Shown in pieces: positions 45,361 to 56,084 of a DNA stretch of 64,000 bases (the stretch's first letter is position 1; each line of letters opens with the position of its first letter). The notes under the pieces are model-generated. The model did no database searches and had not been told where the DNA came from. It worked only from the letters and a program-made list of their open reading frames with translations. Source of the stretch: Miscanthus floridulus (lineage: Eukaryota > Streptophyta > Magnoliopsida > Poales > Poaceae); assembly GCF_019320115.1 (NCBI RefSeq), contig NC_089581.1, positions 65,515,310 to 65,579,309 of the forward strand, given 5' to 3'. The position numbers were made by a program, and so were the translations under genes.

Positions 45361-46785
45361 CTTCGCCGACGTCCTCGTCCCGCCTCGCCTTGCCGTCGGG
45401 GCGGTCGAAGATGGCTCTGACCGCCTCCTCTCCTAAGGTGTGGCTGGTGGCGATGTCTAGGAGTTCCTTGGTGGTCCGTGGGCCCCTATGCCCTAGCTTG
45501 TGGACTAGGGATTCGTAGGTTGTCTCAGATAGGAAGGCTCCTATTATGTCAGCGTCAACGACGTCAGGGAGCTCGTTGCACTACCGGGAGAAGCACCGGA
45601 TGTACCCGTGGAGGGTTTCATCAGCCTTCTAGCGGCAGTTCTTGAGGTCCCATGGGTTTTCGAGGCGTTTGTATGTGCCCTAGAAGTTCCCCACGAAGAT
45701 CTCCGTCAGATCCGCCCAACTTTGAATGGCGTTGGACGGTAGGTGCTCCAACCATGCTCGCGCCGAATCGGCCAAGAACAGTGGGAGATTGCGAATAATG
45801 AAATCATCATCACTCGCACCACTGGCCTGACATGCAAGCCGATAGTCTTTGAGCCAAAGCCTGGGATTTGTTTCCCCATAATATTTAGGGATGTTGGTAG
45901 GCGGTCGATACCTTAGTGTGAACGTAGCATTGAGGATGTGTCGGCTGAAAGCCTGAGGGCCTAGCAGGCCAGGGCTCGGGCTTTGGTCCTCGCCGCTGTA
46001 GTAGCGTCCACTGCATCAGGGATGGTAGCTGTGGCGGGCTGCCTCTCCTGCATCACCATGGGCGCGCCTGCAGGCGTCGATGGTGCTGCGTACGTCGCAG
46101 TCATGGCCGAGACGTTGATGCACCGGGACGGCGGAGGGCTACCTACCGCCTGGTGGTGTCTAGTGAATGGACGCATCCTTGGTGGGGCGCACCGAGGGCG
46201 TACGCTGGCTGGCATCGGGCTCGCGTCGTTGGGACAACGAACTTTCTGCCTGCTGCGCCGCCGCACGCTCGAGCAACGTGCGAATTTCTCGACGGGCGCG
46301 GCGATCCTTGGACGTCGCGGCCTCCGGTAGGCCGTGCAGCAAGGCGGTTGCTGCGGTGATGTTTTGGCTCGCCCGAGTGAAGTGTGGAAGGGTCCCGTCA
46401 TCGGTGAGGATCCTTTGGTGTACGGTGCAGGCCGTCGTGCGTGCGCACCCCCTGTCTTCGCGGCGTTCAATCTCGCGATTGATGTCCACGTACTCCCGAA
46501 CGAGCCCTTACCCGGCCTCATCGATCTCCAGCTTGTGGGCCCTCAGTTGCTCCATCCTTAGGTGACATGGGGCTGCCGTCTCCTCCCCGGACCTGCCGCC
46601 AGGGTTGCTTGTCGGGGTGGCCTCTTCCCCAGAGACACTTTCGACGTGCCCCTCGGGGTCTGCGTCATGCAGCATTCCCGGGAAGGGTGGTGGCTCCCCC
46701 TGCTGGAGTCTGAGCTGGAGAATGATCCTGGCTCCTCCATGAGGAGCCTATGGAGAGTCTCTGTATCATGTTCAATCATCCCCAC
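45242..46785 (-). pseudogene. Tat element gag, broken
   Basis: The N-terminal part (from 46785; SSSDSSRGSHHPSRE) is in one frame. From about 46490 another frame continues (FTRASQNITAATALLHGLPE) into the gag core (about 45958-45430; YYGETNPRLWLKDYRLACQA, FLADSARAWLEHLP). At seven T (45234-45240, A on the coding strand) the frame changes again into the pol frame. TAG stops in the core (near 45682, 45630, 45581) replace Gln codons. Gag would form the particle; this copy cannot. Confidence 0.8.
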
Positions 46786-47149
46786 AAACTCGCTGTCCGT
46801 GGGCGGCTAAACCATATGTAGTGCTAGAAGGTGGCCAGTGGTCACCGTAGCGTTGCGGAGACCGAACGGAAACACTGTCGGGGCGCTCTGTACGGGGTCT
46901 TCCAGGGATAGGATGATGCAACATGGGTCCTCCCTGGATAACTAGGATCCAAGGGAGTCGCCTAACTGGCCCTCAAGCCTCTGGTGGCTGAGGCTGACGG
47001 AAGGGAGGGACTGTACGACCGTGTGGGCCAGCGCCAGCTCTCCTCCCAGTGTAACGATGAAATCTAGGTTACCGAAACGCACGTGTGCGCCTGGGACCCA
47101 GCTGATTGCGTGGGTGGCCATCCAAGGCCTGATTTGGAATGCGCAAAGC
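46786..47149 (-). other. Tat 5' leader between PBS and gag
   Basis: About 360 bp without a supported ORF, in the place of the untranslated leader. Confidence 0.5.
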
Positions 47150-47168
47150 CCCCTACCTGGTGCGCCAA
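47150..47168 (-). other. Tat primer-binding site
   Basis: Minus strand TTGGCGCACCAGGTAGGGG follows the 5' LTR directly. The GGCGC..CCAGGTAGGGG type is common to this group of grass elements. Confidence 0.7.
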
Positions 47169-47169
47169 C

Positions 47170-48504
47170 TATCAGTGTTTCGTACAAGCACCGGCAAGTA
47201 AATTTATAGTGATGCGCATTAGGCTCGGATGGTGCGCTAAAGGACACAAGATTTATACTGGTTCAGGCTAAATGTCCCTATGTTCAGTTTATTGCTGCTC
47301 GTGTTATTAGCACAGTAAATGGTTTGTAGTAGGGGTATAAACGATCGAGAGAGGGACTGGTCCCAAGTCTCTGATGGAAGGGTTGAAAGGAGGCCAAGAG
47401 CTTGGTTGCAGCTTGACTGTGTGTGTTGTGTGTTGTGTCATCAGAAGTCCGTCCCTTTGTTGGAGGAAGCGCATCCCCTTTTATAGATGAAGAGGACGGC
47501 TTTCACAAGTGAGAGGGCTAGGGTGCGTATACTACCTTGCCTTGTTGCTCACGTCTACCTAGTCTTGTTTCCCATTCTGATGGGTGCGAAAGGATGATAA
47601 GCGCCTACAAATACTGTCGATGTCTCTGTAGAATGTCAGGATGGTTACAGAGCACTGCCCCTCGTTGGGTATGGACTGTAGTACAGTGGCTTTGACTTAT
47701 GAGCCTTACCCAGTCTTGCTCCACACGCCTTCTAGTTCCTATGAATCTTTGTCGGGTTCCGTGTCCCAGAGCTGAAGGCGGCGCCTACAACTCTACAGGG
47801 CGAAGAGCACGCACCTGCAATACTTTTCAGGCTCTGCTACGCCTGGAAGGGTCTAAAGCACCCGTCCCGTTGTTCCCTGACAGTACCTTTCCTACCAGGG
47901 TGCAGGGTATGGTCCTTGAAGCCGTGGTTGACCCGAACATCTTGTCTTGCCCTGTACCCATCATCATGAGGGAACGGGGAGAAGTTGTCAGGTAAGACGA
48001 AACTAGTCTTTAGACATCAAGCGGGGCGATGTTCATCCTCGGTTGTCGGGTGAGGCAGAGACCAGTCCTTATCCCTTGGGCAAGACCGAGCCCACCCCTC
48101 AGGGGTCAGGCGAGGCGGAGTCTATCCCTCAGCCATCGGGTGAGGCGGAGACTAGCCCTTAGCCTTTGGGCGAGGCGGAGCTGTCCCAAAGGCGTCGAGC
48201 GAGGCTAAGACTAGCCCTTAGCCCTCGGGCGAGGCAAGGCTAGCCCAAAGGCGTCGGGTGAGGTGGAGACTAGCCCTTAGCCCTTGGGCGAGACGGAGCT
48301 ATCCCAAAGGCGTCGGGTGAGGCTGAGACTAGCCCTTAGCCCTCAGGCGAGGCGGAGCTGTCTCAAAGGCGTCGGGCGAGGCAGAACCAAACTATCGTCA
48401 TTCGGGCAAGGAACATAGCGGCGCCCTTGTCCGTCTAGAAGTTTTTAACGTTCGATGGTTATTGGTTCCACCTTCTGGGGTACCCCAGTATTAGGTCCCC
48501 AACA
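47170..48504 (-). repeat. 5' LTR of the Tat element
   Basis: 1335 bp. The inner end is mutated (TATCAG instead of TGTCGG). It matches 13742-14927 throughout; the extra 149 bp come from more units of the internal tandem repeat. TATA box on the minus strand at 47479-47485. Confidence 0.9.
48020..48400. repeat. 59-bp tandem repeats in the Tat 5' LTR
   Basis: More copies of the array at 14590-14830. The surplus of 149 bp equals about two and a half units, consistent with slippage by half-units of about 30 bp. Confidence 0.75.
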
Positions 48505-48650
48505 ACAACATAGAGCTTCCATGTATATATAGTTCTACCAAGATCTAAGAGTTTGACTAGAGCCAAATACAAAAGGACTAGAATTAGGATAGAGTCAGCA
48601 TGTTTTATAATAGATAGGTGTATTTTTTACTCTCAATAGTTTCATAAATG

Positions 48651-48761
48651 TTAGGGCCAGGGCGCCTGATCGTCCGGATGCTCCACCGACCCTCTACGCC
48701 ACCGCTGTCGTGCTAACCCATCCTCTGTGCCACTACCGCCATGCCACCCTCTATGCGCCAC
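48651..48761. repeat. Left part of a GC-rich grass repeat
   Basis: Starts near GGGCCAGGGCGCCTGATCG and contains CACCCTCTRYGC-type units. It continues at 54810 after the solo LTR. The family is common in grass intergenic DNA but I cannot name it. Confidence 0.5.
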
Positions 48762-49482
48762 TGAAACGATCCTGATTTCCTCGAAGGGAAATCCACAGAT
48801 TCGATGTATAACGTGATAGTCCCAGGTAATCATCCCATCACATTATCAAATATCAGTTGATATCACAATCATACGTCGAATACCTGCTTTACAGAGAGTA
48901 CAAATAACAAGGTTTACTCATTATTACACCGCCACTTGGTGGAATCACTCAAAGCATGCAGCATCCAGAACAGCATCAAGTAGAAAGGCAACGGGCGTCG
49001 ACTCCATCTTCTCAACCAAACTTGAGCGCAGGAACAAGACCTCTAATCCTTCCAACCGTCTCCTTGGTAGTCGTACTCAGGCTTGGAACCTGTCAAACAA
49101 TTATCAGTACGATTTGTATGGGCCACTGGCTCCCACCCTATGCTTTGTGGTAGTGGAATGCAAGGGTAGAGCAATAGACCTATTTATGGATGTAGTTTCC
49201 TATGCGAGTATGTCAAGTTTTAATAATAATAATTCATCAAGATTTAAACCATCTCATCCTCACATTCTCCTATCCCATCACACACATCTCACCACTCTCA
49301 CACTCTCTAGGCGACAAGGATGATTCCCGCTCGTACCTTGCCTCATCGGCCAAAGCCAGAAACCAACACAAGAACCCAAGGGGAGAGAAGAAAGGACTCC
49401 ACTCACTAATCAAGGGAAGCATAGGTCATAGGAATGTCCATATCCGAGGACGCGACTATACATGTAGATCGATCAACTCTGC

Positions 49483-51410
49483 CGATAGGTCCTAATATGG
49501 CTAGAGGGGGTGAATAGCCTATTTAAAAATCTATAAATCAACTAGAGCAATTTAATTAGTATGACAAATAGCAAAATGCAAACTTGGTCTAGCTCTACAA
49601 GGGTTGCAAGCCATCTATCCAACAATTCTAGTTGCAATGATTACTAGGCACACAACTTGCAATATTACTACTCACTAAGAGCTCTCAATCTTGCTATTCT
49701 AAAGAGATCCACTAGATGAACTTAAAATAACAAAGCAAGCTCTCAATTCTAATTACACTAAAGAGCTTGCCACAACTAGTTTGCAAGAATATAAATGAGT
49801 GAGTAGGGTGATTATACCGCCGTGTAGAGGAGTGAACCAATCACAAGTTGAATACTAAATCAATCACTGGGAGAATACCAAAGGGCAAGAGACAACCAAT
49901 TTTTCTCCCGAGGTTCACGTGCTTGCCGGCACGCTAGTCTCCATTGTGTTGACCAACACTTGGTGGTTCGGCGGCTAAGAGGTGTTGCACGAACCTCATC
50001 CACACAATTGGACACCACAAGAACCTACCCACAAGTGAGGTAACTCAATGACATGAGTAATCCACTAGAGTTACCTTTCGACTCTCCACTGGGGAAGGCT
50101 CAAGCCCCCTCACAATCACCACGATCAGAGCCAGAGACAATCACCAACCTCCGCTCAACGATCCTTGCTGCTCCAAGCCATCTAGGTGGTGGCAACCACC
50201 AAGAGCAACAAGTGAATCCCATAGCAAAACATGAATGCCAAGTGCCACTAGATGCAATCACTCAAGCAATGCGCTTGGATTCTCTCCCAATCTCACAATG
50301 ATGATGAAACAATGATGGAGATGAGTGAGAGGGCTTTGGCTAAGCTCATAAGGTTGCTATGTCAATGCAAATGGCAAAGAGAGTGAGCTTGAGCCGACCA
50401 TGGGGCTTAAATAGAAGCCCCCTCAAAATAGAGCCGTTGTACCCCTTCACTGGGCAAAACACGGGGTGACCGGATGCTCCGGTCAGTTCGACCAGACGTA
50501 GGACCCCAGCGTCCGGTCGCCCAATGCTTGCCATGTGTCATCGGCTTCAAACGCCGATCGCCCGATCTCAACGGTTAAGTGATGATCGGACGCATTAGTT
50601 AGAAAGTGACCGGACGCAGGACCCTAATGTCCGGTCGTTTCCAGTATGGTTCCAAACGCGAAATTTCAAGACCGGGCGCTTTCGGTCATGCCCGACCGGA
50701 CTCACCCGGTGTCCGGTCACTCAACATTTCCTCTATGCGCCTTACGTCAGCGTACGTCAGCACTGATTGGACGCACCCTGCCAGCGTTCAGTCACTCTTC
50801 GCGCCAGCATCCGGTCACAAGACCGAGATGCGTGCTCACTGCTGCTACTGACTAGACTCAGGACCCCAGCGTCTGGTCACTGCGCCACCAGCGTCCGGTC
50901 ACTCTGTGAACCCCTATCTTTTCTGTATAGGGCGTCAGTGAAGTTTCTAACCCTTGCTCAAATGTGGCAACCACCAAGTGTATCACCTTGTGCACATGTT
51001 TTAGCATATTTTCACAAACACTTTCAAGAGTGTTAGCACTTCACTAGATCCTAAATGCATATGCAATGAGTTAGAGCATCTAGTGGCACTTTGATAACCG
51101 CATTTCAATACGAGTTTTACCCCTCTTAATAGTACGGCTATCTAACCTAAATGTGATCACACTCGCTAAGTGTCTTGATCACCGAAACAAAATGGCTCCT
51201 ACTATTTATACCTTTGCCTTGAGCCTTTTGTTTTTCTCTTTCTTCTTTTCCAAGTTCAAGCATTTGATCATCACCATGCCTTCACCATCATCATGATCTT
51301 CGCCATTGCTTCATCACTTGGAGTAGTGCTACCTATCTCATAATTACTTTGATAAACTAGGTTAGCACTGAGGGTTTCATCAATTAATGAAAACCAAACT
51401 AGAGCTTTCA
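49483..51410. mobile_element. Unclassified 1.9-kb insertion in the solo LTR
   Basis: Flanked by TCTGC at 49478-49482 and 51411-51415. On both sides the solo LTR sequence continues as in its relatives (GATCGATCAAC and GCAGAG). Ends: CGATAGGTCC and GAGCTTTCA. It contains GGCTAGAGGGGGTGAATAG near the left end and several GACCGGACGC / GCGTCCGGTC motifs at 50465-50905. No transposase, and no LTR pair seen. The 5-bp duplication fits LTR-retroelement-type integration, but the ends do not prove it. Confidence 0.65.
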
Positions 51411-53945
51411 TCTGCAGAGCATGTACACCTGGAACCACAAGATCACCATCATCGGTGGTGTCTCGCCTAGGCTGATACCGGGCTACCTTCCAACCGGTGC
51501 GATGCCACCCTACCACTCAGCACTGGCCCACCCCGGAGTCCACCGAAACACTGAGACCGTGAGACATAGTACCGGCCCAAAGGTCACTATGATCTCATCG
51601 TAAGATCTGGCATGATCGACTCTACCCTCACCACACACCCAAAACGTACACCAAGATCTCTCCGGTTGTTACCACATTACTGGCACCCAATGCCTTAACC
51701 ACTCACGTACAATTCTCCGCCAAGCATCACATCACAGATATAATGCGTAGTAGAAGTAGTAGCAAGTAAATAAGCGAGCGTCTAACCTAACAGTGGGTGT
51801 GCAGTGGTATAGGTTGCGACAAGGAAATGGCTCACAAGCAATTCTATCATGCAACCTATCATGGATCATTTGCATAAAAGTAAAGCACTAGCATCTATAT
51901 TGTAGCACGTCTAATAGGATTCTACGAGGTTAGGTGGGACATGGCACCTGGCACCTTGTAGGTCATCTCTAAGCTCCTTAGTGTAGTCGAGGTCGTGCTC
52001 CTCAGTCTGTGGCTCCTCCGGGTCTATCAAACGAGACATATAGCCACGATAAAGCGACTCCTATAGATAGCCACAAAGAAGTAATAGAAAATTCAAAAGA
52101 TCTAAATGCACTCAAACACAAGACTATGACGTAGAGCTCATTTTTAGAAAAATTTGGGCACTGGTTTCATATTTTTCTGAGGTCATATGAATTTTCTAAG
52201 TTTAAATCATTTTCTAAAAAAAGAAAAAGAAATGGAAAATCCTGGTGCTGACATGTGGCGGCTTTCGATTGGGTGAGGCGGATCCAGTCACTGACAGGTG
52301 GGGCTAGGTCAACGGTCAGCGTTGACTGGGCCTTGACTTGGGCTCAGTGGGTCGGGTCATGGGCCGGATATGGGACGGGTTGGGCCGGGCCAGCCTGAAC
52401 ATGTGTCAGACGCGTAGGAGGCCACATGGCGCAAGCGGACCGCTACTAGGCTTGGTCCACGGGGGCTGGTCCATGGTGGACAACGCCGTGGAGGTTCATG
52501 GACAGCATGCACGGTCCGCGGTGGACCACGTCCACCTTTCCCTCTTCTCCCTTTGGCTCATGGTACACCGAGTGCACGCGAGTCTAGGCAAAAGGGCGCG
52601 GCTACCTCCTCCTCTCCTCTATTTCTCGTGGTGGCGCTCTCGTCGATGGCGAGATTGGCCGTTCTCGCTCTAGGGTGGCTCGGTAGGGTCGCTAGGAGGC
52701 TCTATGGCTTTGCGAGCTCATGGTGAGCTCGCTGGTGAGCCAAAGGCGGCGCCTTGGTGGCTCTAACGCCCGGTAGTGCCTTAATGGCTCTAACGCCCGG
52801 CGTAGCCTCGACGGTGGATGGCGGTGGCATGGTTTCGACGGCGGGGCCCTACGGTGCGTCGGGATAGCTCCAACGACCTTCGCTGGCTTCCCCGCGCTCC
52901 AGCGAACGCGTCAGCGGCTCTAAACATGATGGTTGGGGCTTGATCGAGGCGGGCCATGGCGACAGCGGCGCGGCGACGGTGGCGGACGATGGCAAGGGGG
53001 CTACGGCTGTAATAGGGGTGAAAAGTGGCCCTTTTTCCTTGATTAGGATCACTAGGAGGTCGGTCGACTCGACGACAGGGACCATACAACACGGCGGAGT
53101 CCACACCATGATAAAGGCACGTGGCGGAACTCCGGAAAGCTCGCAACTACGGTGGACTAGGGCAAGGCGGGGGCTTTCCATTCATCTATTTACATGGAGA
53201 GGTGCGCGAGGTGAAGGCGAACTTTATCGGCCCCTCCTTGCGTCGCGAGGCGGCTGGGATCGGTGAGATCACGGTGGTGGCATGGGAGGCGCGTGGCTCC
53301 GATGAGGTGGAACACGTCCAGCGGCTCCCGGGGGTCTCCTTCCCCTTCTACCTAACGCACGTCGTGTCCCTTAGCAAGGCGAAGCTTGCCAAGGCGCTCG
53401 TCCAACCTCTACCGACCTGAGGTGGTCGAAACATGGCGGTGCCATGGGTGGCATTGGCCATGGCGACCATGCGGTGCACGGCGAGGGCACATCAACGTTC
53501 CCAAGCATCCGAGGCTTGGCAAGGCTAGGTCCTTGGGCGTGTACGTGTGTGCGTGTGTGCGGTGCACAATATCGGCCAAAAGGGCGGCCTTTGGCCCTCC
53601 CAAAGGGGAAAACACGGCGGCGTGACTTGACGCGTCCACGGTGGCGAGCATGGAAGAGCAACGTTGGGGGCTCACCGTGGTGGCAGGGTAGGTAGGATGG
53701 TGGTGCGATGGTGAGTTGAGACCGTGGCGAGGTGGTGTAGTGCCGTGCCGAGCAGCTATGGTGAGGAAGATGATCAGGGCACCGTCTTCTTCTCTAGCGG
53801 CGGCTCCTCGGCTACAGCAGCATGGGCGTCCTCCTTCTCCCTCCCTCCTCCCTTCTCTTTCCCTTCTCTCGGTCTCGGTGTGTGGCTGGTGCAACCACCA
53901 GTAGTGGCGGGGTGTTGGAAGGGCACTAGGGCACTGAGTGTGCCC

Positions 53946-53952
53946 TTTTATA
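53946..53952 (-). promoter_or_regulatory. TATA box in the solo LTR
   Basis: Minus strand CCCTATAAAAGGG. If active it would transcribe leftward, away from ARP7. Confidence 0.6.
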
Positions 53953-54809
53953 GGGAGCTCACGACCATGGTGGCGGCGAACGGCGGATAGAGGGAGGGGG
54001 GCACGTGGAGGGCGATCAAGGGCTCCAGCTTAGGGTTTTATGGAGTGGGGGTGAGCGCGGTTGCCTTGGCGCTCCTGTTTTCGTGCGGCAGCCGATCAAG
54101 GGTGGGTACGGCGGTGGCAGGCGTGCTGTGAGGGGCGCGAGCCATGGCGCTCGCGTCAGCGGTAGGCGGGCGCTAGCTAGGGCAGGTGGTGGCGTGGATC
54201 CTCGACATGGCGGGCATCCACGCGCGTACAGGCAAGGGGTAGGGGCACGGTTGGCTAGGACGGCGAGCAGCGCGACACGATGCTTTGCTTTGGCATAAGT
54301 ACAGAGGGGAGCGGGGTAGGGGATGACAGGCGGGTTCAGGTTGTCAGCGACAGAGAGACAGAGTGACACGGGCATGGGCGCAACGCGGGTTGTTGCTGGG
54401 CTGGCTCGGCCACGCGCGGGCGTGGGTGAAGCAGGCCAGCGCGACGCTGGGCCACGGCGAGCGACGTGGGCCGGTGGGGCTGGGCGCGCGGGGCTGCTGC
54501 TGCTGTTGGGCTTCTTTCCTTTTTCTATTTCTTTCCCCTTTTCTAATTCCTTTTTTATTTCTATTTCTATTTCCACACTACACCTAGGGCTCCTATGCAT
54601 GTATACATGTGTTGCCAACATGTATACACCCTAGTGGGCCCGCTAGAGGTCATCTAGGGCTTTAGGGTCCTAGCCAAAGGTTTGGCAACACACACACAAT
54701 TTATTTAAAAAGGTTGGATTGATTTTATTATATCACATAAAATCATGAAGAAGCAACACATAATTTTTAAGTTTAGATTTTGGGGTTATTGGAAACCTGG
54801 GTTGTTACA

Positions 54810-55690
54810 GCCACCGCCTAGCTCTGTGCTGTCGATGAGCACAGCGGCGACCTCCACGTGCCACCCACCCCGCCCTCTGGCCCACCGCTGCCCGTGCTGC
54901 CCCTACCCCCGCCTTTTGTGCGTCACCGCCTAGCCTCGCGTTGCTGGCGAGCTCCGTGTCGTCGACGAGCACACCGGTGACACGCGTCACCCACCCACCC
55001 TCTACGCACCGTTGTCCGTGCCGCCCCTACCCCACCCTCTGTGCGTCACGTGCCCAGCTTCGTGTTGTCGGTGAGCTCCATGACACCGATGAGCACACTA
55101 ATGACCTCCACGCACCGACGATCCTCCATTCAAAGCAGCAATGAGATGTTTACGATGAAATAGCATGTTACAAACATATGTTTCAAGTATTTCGGGTATT
55201 TCAGAGGTATGTTGCAATTATTTTATATCGATGTTGCAAAAGCAGAGATTCGGATGTTGCACATGTTACAATAGCTGTACACGTATGTTGCAGATGTTTC
55301 ATCTGTATGCTGCATATGTTTGCAATGACTTTTAAGTGATTTTCAGGTGTTTTTGCCAGTGTTTTAGACGCATGTTGCAAGTTTTTAACTATTTCGAACA
55401 TATGTTGCAGGGTTTTATTTAGGTGTTGTAAAAATAGATCTGGTGTTGTACATATTTCAATAAGACCCACCTGTCGCGTCACTGCTGGGTGGTGTCTGGG
55501 CGACATGGGCCCGCCGTTGGGGGGCCATCGAGCGGGCGTACACATGCGTGTGAGAAACCGAACACAGACATGGGGCCCATGTGGTGGGGCACGCGAAACA
55601 AGCGACGCGGGCTCGATTTCTCTTGCGTATGTGGCACCGTTTGACGCCAGCCTTCTAGATCGAACATTCGGGCGTCCGCGACAAACCAGT
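54810..55690. repeat. Right part of the GC-rich repeat, TGTTGCA-rich
   Basis: First, diverged tandem units (about 54815-55130) with CACCCACCC, GCCCCTACCCC and GTCGACGAGCACAC-like motifs. Then about 300 bp (55140-55470) rich in ATGTTGCA and TGTTTCA. The whole is the kind of mosaic repeat seen often in grasses. The right limit near 55690 (CGGGCGTCCGCG) is a guess. Confidence 0.5.
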
Positions 55691-56084
55691 TTTTCGAGGC
55701 TCTATTTACGGGGCATTGTTGCAGACGCTTTTGGCCCGTGTCTTGCCCTTACGGGCCGAACACGGAAGGCAGTATACTATGAAATTACGCAATCGCACTG
55801 TGAAAGCGGAGACCGTACGGGTTATCTCTGATTCCTTTCGACGCGGTCACCCTCTTTTCCCCCAGTGCCCAAGATCTGGCCAGGACCAAGCTTCGTCGAC
55901 TCCTCGCCTTCCCTCGCCTTCTCCTTCGCTTGCTTCTCCGCAGTTCTCCGCAACCCTCCTCTTTCCCGCGACTTCCTCTTTTCAAAATCCTCGCTGGCCT
56001 CGTGCCCCGTTCTACCCACCTCTAGCTTCGAATCCTAGCGCCTAGCCTCCGCATCCTAGGGTTTCCCCGCCCCCGCCGCCGGCC
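55691..56084 (+). promoter_or_regulatory. ARP7 promoter and 5' UTR region
   Basis: Between the repeat and the ATG lie about 390 bp, with a pyrimidine-rich, CTTCTCC-type stretch (55840-56000) usual for plant 5' UTRs. No clear TATA box. The proximal promoter is thus short and bounded by transposon DNA. Confidence 0.5.

Larger units (their letters stand above)
13742..48504 (-). mobile_element. Tat/Retand-type Ty3-gypsy retrotransposon
   Basis: The outer element of the nest. LTRs lie at 13742-14927 and 47170-48504, and the duplication ACAAC flanks it (13737-13741 and 48505-48509). It is read on the minus strand: PBS at about 47150-47168, gag 46785-45242, pol 45360-41026, then a 3' region with a plus-strand antisense gene, then the 3' LTR. 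Absence of a chromodomain, the antisense ORF with a 'putative gypsy type transposon' domain (PF04195 type), and the GGCGC-type PBS fit the Tat branch. Removing the nested 18433-38277 block (with one duplication copy) leaves about 14.9 kb, a normal size for this branch. The element is coding-dead: gag and pol carry many TAG stops. Confidence 0.9.
48762..54809 (-). mobile_element. Solo LTR of a Tekay-like gypsy element
   Basis: Begins TGAAACGATCC and ends GGGTTGTTACA, so on the minus strand TGTAACAACCC to CGTTTCA, like the chromovirus LTR. GCCAC at 48757-48761 and 54810-54814 is the target duplication. About 4.1 kb remain after removing the nested insert. No internal domain follows, so it is a solo LTR made by recombination between two LTRs. 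Body sequence is clearly more diverged from 18433-22928 than the two chromovirus LTRs are from each other: a related subfamily. Long GC-rich open frames at 52300-54650 are composition artefacts. Confidence 0.88.

Noticed and set aside
45961..46521. 186-codon minus-strand open frame as a separate protein
   Set aside because: It is an alternative frame over gag. The neighbouring frame carries the recognisable gag motifs.
13742..48504. Endogenous virus with an envelope gene
   Set aside because: No envelope-like protein with signal peptide and membrane segment was seen in either gypsy element. The extra ORFs are coiled-coil proteins.
52338..54634. Many GC-rich open frames on both strands
   Set aside because: They lie inside the solo LTR and overlap each other on opposite strands. 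No splice signals or domains; explained by composition.
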